From: Anthonomus grandis grandis
Lineage: Eukaryota; Arthropoda; Insecta; Coleoptera; Curculionidae
Direction: 5' to 3'
DNA: 64,000 bases
Assembly: GCF_022605725.1 (NCBI RefSeq)
Contig: NC_065556.1
Coordinates: forward strand, 1,178,001 to 1,242,000
Positions 55,441 through 64,000 of the stretch are shown in pieces (position 1 is the first letter of the stretch; each line of letters begins with the position of its first letter). Below the pieces are notes generated by a model, which was not told the origin of the DNA, searched no databases, and saw only the letters and a list, made by a program, of their open reading frames with translations. Made by a program: the position numbers and the translations under genes.

Positions 55441-56459
55441 TTTATTCTTAAAATTAAAAAAAAGGTAATATGTTCCAAAGACTCCCTAGAAATTAAAATT
55501 ATAAAAAAATTATAAAATATGTTAAAAATCAGCGTTTCTCCCTTAAATTAACGAATTTGTCCGTGACCGCAATTTAATGGACGAAATTACGCCAACTCAT
55601 TGGAGCAAAAAAAGAAAATTGCCAGTCAGTCTCCTCTTTCCCGATCAAGCGACCGAACCGAAGAAAAAACGATTTTAATTTTTAAAATCCACAAACATTT
55701 TCCGGGTGGCCTGCGTCGGTTTTTCCGGAATATTTGTGCGGTAAACAAGGCACAGGCCGTCCGCTCAAAATTCCGAGGGTGCTGCTCGTTTTTTTCTTTT
55801 CCTTTTTATCTTTTGGCTTCTACCCTAAGACTGGATATAAAAGTGTGTTTCAGATATTTTTACTTAAAACGATCCAAGGATTTTACGGGATACGGTTTAA
55901 GCGTTGTTTTGGAATTTTTTTATGTTTATTGTTTTACATTCTAGTAAAAAAATTTATATGGAGCATTATACAAGTCGTCCGGGAAAGTGTGGGAATTATT
56001 TTGGATCAGCAAAAAAAGTTGTAAATATCTTTAAAAATTCATAATTTTTTTTTTACGAAAGATATGGGCTTTATTATTGTTTCTTCTTTAAAAGATTTCA
56101 GATTTTTCACTAATTTTTAAAAATGTCTATTAGGCATCTAAGAAGGTCTGTCAGCTTAAAAAAAATATGCCGCCATTGTTTTTTGTTAGTTATTAATGAT
56201 TTATGAGGAAAGCTAAAAGATAGAGATGTCTTTCCCTTGCCTTTTTTTAATTTAGTTTTTTAGCTAAACGGTAAGGAAGAAATACCTCCATATCAAGTAG
56301 TTTAAATGACGCTAGTTTAAAAGTCTATAAATTGATAAAGTGATTGGTTTGTTTGCTACGTGCAAGCAGACAATCGATACCTAAAAAGAAAAATATAATA
56401 AAAAAGGAAAGAATAAATTTCCCAAATATCTAAATGCAATAAAATCGTTCTGGTCTGTA
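55441..56459. other. No recognised gene; one TATA-containing GC-rich patch
   Basis: Bases 55560-55800 are less AT-rich. GGATATAAAAGTGTG near 55834 looks like a TATA box but no exon follows. The overlapping plus frames (55600-56024) have no domain. Possibly 5' sequence of a retroelement. Confidence 0.35.
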
Positions 56460-57026
56460 GTAAAAGCAGTGGGTCAAGGTATCTGTAGGTTAAAAATTCT
56501 ACCTATGACTAAAGAAGATGTTTCCATTGCAATTAATGCAATAGAAAACGCAGACTTGCTGGGACAGATGTTCGCATCAAACTCTACAGTAGACCCCAAC
56601 TTTGCCAAGCAAGACTTTTTCGATGCCAGAGATAATCTTTCGTCACAGATCTTTAAAAAAAATCTTAAAGGCTTGAACACTAACACTAACAAAGCCACCG
56701 CTAACAATATTAAAAAAGTGTGTGGTCGTGCTTATACCACCATTATGCAAACTATTTTTTCTTTTATACAGAAGAGTTCCATTTCCTGAAAATTGAAAAC
56801 CTACAGAAATTCAAACGATATTCAAAAAAGGAAAAAAGACAGTGCCCATCAATTACTGTCCAATTGCTTTAGTTCCCACAATCGCCAAGGTAATGGAGAA
56901 ACTTCTTAAGCAGCAAATCTTGAAATACATCATTATCGACCTGAAGTACATCACTATCGAATTAACATTTAAAACTTATGATTTGACCATTGCGTCGAAT
57001 CAATTTATGCTAGTATTAGATTTAAC
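56460..57026 (+). pseudogene. Non-LTR RT fragment (fingers)
   Basis: The plus strand reads 'LPMTKEDVSIAINAIENAD' (56490-56546), 'LKGLNTNTNKATANNIKKV' (56664-56720), then, after a frameshift near 56790, 'KKTVPINYCPIALVPTIAK' and 'VMEKLLKQQILKYI' (56834-56930). This is the conserved NKATGxDxI...YRPIAL...KxxEKL part of a Jockey/R1-like RT. The palm with YADD is missing and the fragment ends at 57026, where another element's endonuclease begins. Confidence 0.75.
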
Positions 57027-57829
57027 ATGAATAAAAAGTCAATTTTGTTCATCATTATTTATCGTCCACCATCCTCTAATATTAATTATTTTATTGATTA
57101 TTATTGTGTGGAAGAATATGATTTTTTAAGGCAAAATACAGGAAAAATCAAACTCCAACAGTTCATTAATATTTTTAATTTAAAGCAAGTCATTACTGAA
57201 TCTACACGACATAATTTTACCTCAAACACTTCGAGGCTTATTGATCCAATAGTAACTAATTAAACCTCTATTATAAAAAAATCGGGCTCTATAAATATAT
57301 CAGAAAATATAACTGACCATAATATGGTATTTTCAGTATTAGATTTTCCTATGAATAATAATAGCATTAAACGAATTCACTATAGAAATTACAAACATAT
57401 AGATTTAAATCAGTTACATTTGAATGCAAGTCAATTAAATTGGGTTCTAATTTATTACACACCTGATATAGACAAGAAAATTTAAATTTTCAATAAAAAT
57501 TAAGTATATTTAATAAATAGGCATGCGCCTCTTTTAGTAAGAAATATACACGATAAAGCCTACCGTACATATTTAAAACAAAGAACTGAAGCACGCTTGC
57601 AATATTACAGACAAATAAGGTTGCACAAGTACAATTGCACAAAACATGCCATTGCTAGGAAAAAATAACTAACTTTAATTTAATGTCTTAAAAATACGGC
57701 AAAGAATTCTGGAGAGACGCAAATAATTTAAATCTCGGCCGTAACAAGGATTCTGATCTTCCTGATACGTTTTCTGATTCAACGGCTATTATTAACTATG
57801 TTACAAATTTAAGTAATACAGCTAATACA
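57027..57829 (+). pseudogene. Endonuclease part of the split non-LTR element
   Basis: 'FIIIYRPPSSNINYFI' (57048-57095), 'NIFNLKQVITESTRHNF' (57171-57221) and 'RLIDPIVTN' (57235-57261) are blocks of the APE-like endonuclease, then 'ENITDHNMVFSVLDF' (about 57306-57350) carries the terminal DH. The linker 'NIHDKAYRTYLKQRTEARLQ' (57543-57602) continues toward the RT. Several stops. The N-terminal catalytic residues are missing, as the copy starts at about 57027. Confidence 0.75.
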
Positions 57830-58085
57830 ATGGGCAGTGTGAATAAAAATTCAGTAAAAGCTAAAACTTACATTTTAATAGCAAATGCTTAGTTTGCAGT
57901 GAATAAAATTAAGTAGTAGCTTTTACTAAAAATGCAATTAGCAAAAGCTAAAGTTTTTAGCATTGTCTAAAAAGGGTGTGAATAAAAGTAAGTAATTACT
58001 AAGAATATTAAGGAAAAGCTTACATTTTTGCAAGCTTGTTCGATCCTGGCTTAAAAATTTAGTATTATTAAACAGTGTGGCAGAA

Positions 58086-59091
58086 ATGGCTGCATTTATA
58101 AATATAAGATCTGTAAAATTTTATCCCAAAAGAAAAGAAAGTCGTGTCGAAGAATACAACGGTCTGTATAGATTTAGTGAAGAAAATGTTAAGTGGATAG
58201 CTAACCATTTTTTGGAGCCAAAAGTAGAGACTAGAGGTTGTGCATTAAGTCCAAAACAAAATTCAAATATTTTTGCGCTTTCTAAGTGATCCCGGATTTC
58301 AAATAGGGATCGGAAAAGAGGAAGGAGTTCATAGAACAACAATATAAAAAACAATATCTCACGTTTTACCAAAAATAGTTGAAAAGGCAGGAATTTGGAT
58401 TAAATTTCCTACAGAAAACTCGACTGACCAGGCAATCAACGAATGGGCACAGTTCTATAGATTTCCCTGTGCTTTTGGTGCAATTGATTGCACTCATGTA
58501 CCAATAATAAAGCCATCGCTACATGGTGACGAGTATGTTAATAGGAAAGGCTGGTGTAGTAAAAATGTGCAAGCAACTAGTGATGCAAAAGAAATTTTTA
58601 CATCCGTAGATGCTCAATGGCCTGGCTCGGTGCACGACAGTCGTATTTTAAGATCAAATGTTTTTGATATGATGAGAAGACGTCAACAGAACTATGGAAT
58701 TATTTTAGGCGATGAAGGGTACGGCATAACACCATGGCTATTAACACCGTATAGAAACCCCACCACACCTCAAGAAATGGCATATAATAATTTACATAAA
58801 AGAGAGCGCGTTATTATAGAACGCTGTTTCGGACAACTAAAACGTCGATTCCTTGTTTTGCAACATCGGATACGATTGAACATTGACAAAATTCCGTCAG
58901 TAATCGTCAGCGCTGTAGTTCTGTATAATGTTGCTAAGTATTTAAATGACCAATTACCAAATGACGAAGAAGTAGTAGCCGCCGAGGATCACGATGGTGA
59001 AGAAGTTGTGGAAGATAATGATGAGCTAAATAACGACCATCAACAGAGACAAGAAGAAATAAAAAATATAATTTTTCAATTGCAGTTGTAA
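58086..59091 (+). pseudogene. Harbinger (HARBI1-like) DDE transposase, two lesions
   Basis: HARBI1-like DDE nucleases cut the element ends. The N-terminus is 'MAAFINIRSVKFYPKRKES'. A one-base shift near 58255 moves to the frame 'IFLRFLSDPGFQIGIGKEEG', and a TAA at about 58347 replaces a codon before 'KTISHVLPKIVEKAG'. Then 'CAFGAIDCTHVPIIKP' (first aspartate), 'SVDAQWPGSVHDSRILRSN', 'IILGDEGYG' (second aspartate), 'TPYRNPTTPQEMAYNNLHK' and 'VIIERCFGQLKRRF' (glutamate) are all intact. The tail is acidic ('EEVVEDNDELNNDHQQRQEE'). With only two lesions the copy died recently, or is maintained by another copy. Confidence 0.9.
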
Positions 59092-59104
59092 ATATACTAC
59101 TAAG

Positions 59105-59996
59105 TATGATACCATATAGTGCATTTTTTTTAATGCGGTACATAGGATTTTACATGGTAAAATTTCAAGTGCATGTTAAGTTAATTTTTACTAACCATAT
59201 GAAGACCAACATTCACATAGGCAAAGTTTAGGTCTCTAGAAACATAACAAGCTTTAGTTCTTCTTAAAAACTTGCTAGATTTATAGAAAAATCAAATTTA
59301 ATCTTAGAAAACAAACACTTTTTCATAGCTTTGTATATTGATTTAATACCAGCCATTTCATCACTACATTGACAATGTCAAAAAGGTGACTTAAATGATG
59401 CCAAAAACAAAATTTAATTAACAAAATAAGCATTTAGTTTTAGTAAAAATAAATCCATATAAAAAAAAATAAAGAAATTTTTTAAAAAGGGTTTTTGTTT
59501 ACTCTTAAAAGAAATCTTTCTACTACTTATTGATAATCTTTCGACTACTTTCTAATACTTTCTAATTGATTTGCGTAGAACTGGGCGATCTGGATATAAA
59601 AGCCAGTAAATACATTTGCCATTTCCTGGTATGAGACTGATACAATCTTCAATCTTACTCCAATCGTATAAACAAGAGTCATTTTTTAATAAATAATTTA
59701 AAAAAATTGAGCTTTTATTTGTTGTTATGTCAAAACATTTGACAACTAATGAATATTTGTAGCCGGTGGTCATGTATTGTACGGGGTATTTCAAAAGAGT
59801 CGATTTTTAAATTAATTTTTAGAATAAATTTAAGCATTTTTACTCCAAGAGCTGGGAGTAGTATGCTGTTAAGAGCCCAAACTTGGCCTGTGTCAATTTT
59901 TAAAACTACAATAGAAATGTGCCTAACATGCACTTGACATTTTAACATGTAAAATCCTATGTATCGCATTAAAAAAAACGCACTGTATAATATCAA
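59105..59996. repeat. Inverted about 75-bp repeats inside the Harbinger element
   Basis: 59105-59180 (AATGCGGTACATAGGATTTTACATGG core) recurs inverted at 59923-59996. The left copy starts 14 bases after the transposase stop. The 740 bp between contain no recognised gene. Either a small inserted MITE or an inverted duplication of the transposase 3' UTR. Confidence 0.65.
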
Positions 59997-60248
59997 AAGA
60001 CAACATGAATATTAATACGTAATAAGTAAAATAAGCAAGAAACTTGAAGGAGGATTTTTTCGACAGCAACTTTTTCAGCATAAATATTAGAAATTCTTCA
60101 AGTCTAAACTTATTTTAGAAAGTTTTCAATGGGCCACACTGTATAATGTTATATTTTATAGTTTTTATTATTCTGATTTTTTTTAAGTTAAATTTAGATG
60201 TAAGTTGGTACCTTAATCTGAGTAAAGTTCAACAATTTATTCCTTTAG

Positions 60249-61324
60249 TTATAACTTTCTGAACAACACATTATTTATTTCTACAAATTGATCTCCATTT
60301 TCTTTTTGTATTTTTGCCAACAATAATTTTTTCTTTTCCTTTTGAACCCTTATTAGTTCCAGCTGTTCCAACAATACCAGTCGTTGAAGCTCAGTATTGG
60401 ACAAATTTGAGGTTTCGTCTGTTTCCTTAAATTTGGATTTTTTGTTAACTGGAGACTTATTAGGTAAACGCCAAACATTAGGTGGAGGTGGAATAAATTC
60501 TTCAGTTTTGGACGTTGATGGCTGAGGTTGTTCCACAGATATTGCTCCTGAAATAATTTTTTTGGATCAAATTGCAGCAAAACAGTAATTCATGCTATTC
60601 AGCGTAAAAGAAAACCGCTGCAAATTCAATCAATACTTCCACATCACTGTTTGAGTACCTAATCCTCCCTTAGTACTTAGAAAACGGCACATATCATATT
60701 TTAAGTTTCGACATTGATGATGGATTGGTAAAATAATTAGTAGAACTAGATTCATTTAGCCCAAAAATATTACCTTAAGAAAAACTTATAAAACTTCATA
60801 TTATAAAATGTTTCCCCTTCTCAAATGTTTTCTCCCCCCAAAATTCAGTGGGGTGTAAAATCAAAATATGCATAACCAAAAATCCCTAAAATGACATATT
60901 ACTCGATTTTTTAAATTTTTTTTATTTTACCCCCTTCTTATTACCTACCTGGTACTTTTTGAAAAATCGGGTTTTGTTGTCCTTCCATTTGTTGTAGCGC
61001 CAAAAGTTGTTTTTCCCACGCGTTTAAAACAATTTTCTTATTTCCCGTTGGAGTTTTGTCCGTCTTTTTCTTCAACTCGGTCTTTATATTTTGGATTTTC
61101 TTTTTAAGTTGTTTTTCAGTTAAATCCCTTCCAATTTGTAAAATATATTTTTGGTGGATTTCTTTGTATGCTTGTTCTTTTTGCTCTTTTATTTTAGGAA
61201 CTTGCGATTTATTAAATATAATATTATAGCTTTCCAAAATTTCCATCAATTTCAGGTTGGACGAAATTTTTGCAGGAACTTCCTCCGTCAAAAAATCACT
61301 TGTAGAATTTACTAAATCACTCAC
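60249..61324 (-). CDS. Harbinger Myb/SANT-like second protein, two exons, intact
   Basis: Exon 1 (61324-60949) begins MSDLVNSTSDFLTEEVPAK and ends CCAG|GTAGGT. The 401-base intron ends TTATTTCAG, and exon 2 (60547-60249) continues in frame to a stop. The joined frame is 224 residues with no lesion. Residues about 25-95 ('LKLMEILESYNIIFNK', 'KEQAYKEIHQKYILQIGR', 'TEKQLKKKIQNIKTELKKK') look like the Myb/SANT or MADF trihelix DNA-binding fold. The C-terminal half has a proline-rich part and a coiled coil ('LQRLVLLEQLELIRVQKEKK'). In Harbinger systems this partner binds the element ends and brings the transposase to the nucleus. It is convergent with the transposase gene. Confidence 0.85.
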
Positions 61325-61719
61325 TACTCATTCTGAACCTAAACACTTAGCACTCGGAAATGATACTGGTTTAAAAAAATTATAAAAATGTGCTCGATTT
61401 GTCGATTTGCAAATGGGCAGTTAAAAATCGACAGGTCTGCGCCTGCAGTTCCACAGAATTTCACGGCCGACTGATTAGTCACAAAAATATAAATATAGGC
61501 CCTATCAGAATAAAAACATTTTTCTTTGAATGATTTACCAAATAAGAACTTTAAGTAAATACTTAAAAAAATATCTAGCTTTTGCTAGTAAGTAAAAGCA
61601 AAAGGTTATTCACTTCAATTTGAGCAAATGCTATTAGCAAAAGTTAAATCTACCTAGTAAAAGCTAAAGCTTATACTTTATACTAAAAGCAAAAGCTAAG
61701 TTTTTATTCACACTGCCCA

Positions 61720-63162
61720 ACATCTAATGAGAAAATACAATTTTATAAATCACATAAACATGATAAGATCATATCTGAATTAAAATTGACTTTAATGGAT
61801 CAGTCGTCTTTACTTAAAAATGTAAAAACTTTTTCTTTAAAAGATTGAGATGTAAATCTTTTATGCCTTTTTATTTGAAACCATTACTTAATATTATGAA
61901 CAGTTGCATTTTACAAAATTTTTATCCTACAATCTAGAAAAAGGCAATTATAAAACCCTTAGCAAAGAGCAGTAATCCATAGGAATTCAAAGACCTCAGG
62001 CCTATAAGTATACTGCCGTTAGTATCCAAAATCTTGGAAAAATTTATTCACCAACAAATTTGGGCATACAATAAATCACATTCTTTAAATCCTGAATGCC
62101 AAGCAGGTTCCAGAATGAATTTTAGTACTTTTACCAGTCTGGTTAACCTTCTTAATAAAATCAGAATAAATGAAGAAAAAAAAAGAATTAACATGTATTG
62201 GGTTGTTAAATTTTAGTAGAGCCTTCGATACTATAAGTCATGAAATGCTATTAGCAAAAGTTCATTATTTTGGATTTTCTTATTTAGCTAGCAGAGGTCA
62301 TTGCGTAGTATTTAATAAGGAATTTTGCACTGAAAAATCAAGTAACCACATTGTATCTACGGGTGTCTCGCAAAGTTCCATTTTGGGCCCATTGCTCTTT
62401 TCTTTATATGTTGCTGACATGATATCTTATGTAAAACACTCAACATTACAGCAATATGCGGATGATTTTCAACTATATCTTTCGTTTTCACGTGAAAATG
62501 TTGCTATAGCTCAATTTCAGTTTATTCAGGATTTAAAAAGTATTGATAACTTTTCACAAGATCACAACTTAAAATTAAATGCTTCCAAATCTTATACAAT
62601 TATACTGGGTTGTGGCAAAAGTGCTTTTGAGGTTTCTACCAATTTTCATGCACAGATTCGAAATGTTCAGCTACCAGTATTCAATGAGGTCAAAAATCTG
62701 GGTGTGTATTTTGACAGTGGTATTACATTTCAAACTCATATCAAAAATAAATTAAAAATTGCATATTTACGCCTAAAAAATTATTTACCATCTAATAATA
62801 AATATTATTTATGTAATTCACTAGTTCTCTCTTTGCTCGATTACTGTGATGTTTTGTATTCTGATTTCTTGATAGAAACAACTGCTTACTCTATACAAAA
62901 ACTCCAAAACTGCTGTATACCTTTTGCATTCAAAATATCATTTAGGAATCATACTACTCTCTATTTAAATAACAATTTTATTTTGAATATGAAAAATCGT
63001 AGAAAATGTCATATGTATACCTTTATTTATAACATTTTAAAAACTGGAGAGCCTCTATATTTAGTAAATAATTTTAAAACTCATCTTCATATGTATAACA
63101 CTAGATTTATAAATTTGTTTAGAGTCCCCCAGCAAAGAAACACAAATTTTCAAAAATCGTAG
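61720..63162 (+). pseudogene. RT part of the split non-LTR element
   Basis: After a degenerate start ('FKDLRPISILPLVSK'-like sequence near 61990-62030) the frame 62170-63162 is open for 330 residues: 'NFSRAFDTISHEMLLAKV', 'STGVSQSSILGPLLFSLYV', 'LQQYADDFQLYLSFS' with both catalytic aspartates, 'LKLNASKSYTIILG', 'VKNLGVYFDSGITF' and 'NSLVLSLLDYCDVLYSDF'. The first motif has NFSRAF where DFSKAF is usual, so one catalytic aspartate is lost. The frame ends at 63162 and related sequence continues to about 63270. The RT N-terminus has frameshifts near 61850 and 62200. Confidence 0.85.
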
Positions 63163-63720
63163 CCTCTTAACTTTGGAATAAATTGCCTAAGCATGTTAAA
63201 CAATTTCCAATAAAGATATTTAAAAAATATATTCAAAATTATCTCCTTGAAAATCAGCAATGCAATGCTTAATCTAATTTGAAATAAATACAATTAAGGT
63301 GCTAAAAACCATGAAAATGGCTATATACATGTTTTCATAGGGCTTTGGTATCCGCTCGCCTTTATCTAAAATTTCTTTACAAGTAGCATTCATTACATGC
63401 CACATTTTCCTTTGCACCCCTTGCGCGTCTACCTACCTCCCTCTGGTATTTCTTTTACTGCTAAAAAAAAGAAAAAAATACATTTGTATTAAGAAAAGTA
63501 TTTATATAGACCAGGTTAATAGTTATTATATTTTTTTGTTTTCATTTATTATTCTTTTTAAAAAAAAGGGTCTTGTTACACAGGTTTGCACCTGTGCAAC
63601 ACCTGTGATTTCATAATCGAGGCATGGTCCTATTTATCATAATGGTTTATTTATTGTAAATTGATAATTATGTTAGTAATTTTATTGATAAATAAATTTA
63701 TTTTGAATTTGAATTTGATT

Positions 63721-64000
63721 GTCAGTACAGTTTTCGAAGACACGGGTGCACTGGCGATCTGTTACTCCTAAATCATGCATGTGTAATAAAGGGAAAGACA
63801 TATTTAATGAATACATATTGGCAAAAAGCATAGGCATACATAATAATTTTCGTGAATTCTATGAAATTTAGAATGAATATTAGTATTGTTTCTAGTGAAC
63901 TGTAAATGTAATTCTTTAAATGTTTTTGTTTTGTTATTTATTCACTAACGACCCGTGCTAAGCACATTCTAGTTTTAACCATAGCAGCCTCTATAATTTT
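63721..64000. other. No recognised feature
   Basis: AT-rich sequence after the non-LTR tail; no frame or repeat boundary seen. Confidence 0.4.

Larger units (their letters stand above)
57830..61719. mobile_element. Harbinger-type DNA transposon, 3.9 kb
   Basis: Ends TGGGCAGTGTGAATAAAAA (57831) and the inverted partner (61719) match over 19 bases, with ACA on both outer sides (57827-57829 and 61720-61722), a 3-bp target duplication as PIF/Harbinger elements make. Subterminal stretches (57846-58030 and 61570-61700) are filled with AGTAAAAGCTAAA-type units in both orientations. Inside are a Harbinger transposase (+) and a Myb/SANT-like second gene (-), facing each other, the usual Harbinger pair. 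Confidence 0.9.
57027..63720 (+). mobile_element. Non-LTR retrotransposon split by a Harbinger insertion
   Basis: The left part (57027-57829) holds endonuclease and linker, the right part (61720-63720) RT, C-terminus and 3' UTR. Reading across the gap, '...LSNTANT' on the left continues as 'SNEKIQFYKSHKHDK' on the right when one of the duplicated ACA copies is removed, which shows the Harbinger landed in this element. The 3' UTR (63290-63720) contains a stem ACAGGT-TTGC-ACCTGT (63579-63594) and ends in AATTTGAATTTGA repeats at 63697-63718. Confidence 0.78.

Noticed and set aside
55830..55870. GGATATAAAAGTGTG as a host promoter
   Set aside because: TATA-like strings are frequent at this composition, and no exon or known element start lies downstream.
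63579..63605. CACAGGTTTGCACCTGTG stem as a possible small RNA
   Set aside because: It lies in the 3' UTR of the split non-LTR element, where a 3' hairpin is expected for RT recognition; no evidence for a separate RNA gene.
1..64000. tRNA, rRNA, CRISPR arrays or bacterial operons
   Set aside because: None was seen by reading; the presence of introns and eukaryotic TE families rules out a prokaryotic reading.

Overview
The window looks like AT-rich intergenic and intronic DNA of an arthropod, most likely an insect and possibly a beetle. The support is eukaryotic GT-AG introns inside several reading frames, mariner/Tc1, hAT and Harbinger DNA transposons, Jockey-, CR1- and RTE-like non-LTR retrotransposons, Penelope-like elements, Ty3/gypsy and Ty1/copia remnants, and long AT-rich stretches without genes. 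The taxon is an inference; nothing here identifies the species. I see no tRNA, rRNA, CRISPR or bacterial feature. Almost everything recognisable is a transposable element (TE). The one good candidate for a host gene is a short GC-rich 5' exon near 10.3-10.8 kb whose coding part (10767-10824, +) encodes a signal peptide and ends at a GTAAAG splice donor.

Layout. 0-4.5 kb: two decayed non-LTR fragments (+). 4.6-9.4 kb: a decayed Ty3/gypsy element (-) with RT, RNase H, integrase, a polypurine tract and a probable LTR. 10.3-10.8 kb: the candidate host first exon. 11.5 kb: a 130-bp foldback holding a hammerhead ribozyme core. 13.0-13.9 kb: a foldback made from two head-to-head ends of a Tc1/mariner transposase. 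14.2-20.5 kb: three minus-strand non-LTR copies of one clade, two of them joined at a (TTA)n tail. 21.1-21.5 kb: a near-perfect 160-bp inverted repeat. 22.6-26.5 kb: long inverted arms around a hAT remnant and a nested element with an intact two-exon reading frame. 26.8-31.1 kb: two DNA elements with arrays of subterminal repeats and a transposase-like protein that I associate with DUF7869. 33.5-38.1 kb: a nearly intact non-LTR element (-) with ORF1 and ORF2.

40.7-44.0 kb: a Tc1-like DD41D element, its transposase split by an almost intact mariner (DD34D). 44.2 kb: a head-to-head pair of hammerhead motifs. 45.3-47.4 kb: RTE-like remnants. 48.0-52.3 kb: two Penelope-like C-termini (+), each followed by a hammerhead ribozyme. 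53.0-55.4 kb: copia and Penelope-like remnants (-), the latter split by a 731-bp foldback MITE. 56.4-63.7 kb: non-LTR elements, one of them split in two by a 3.9-kb Harbinger element with a damaged transposase and an intact, spliced Myb/SANT-like second protein.

The genes do not form a pathway. The window records layered insertions: mariner inside DD41D Tc1, Harbinger inside a non-LTR element, MITE inside a Penelope-like element, and one retroelement against the tail of another. The most unusual signals are four hammerhead ribozyme cores in different settings, two free of any visible Penelope coding sequence, and the pair of transposons with family-specific subterminal repeat arrays.
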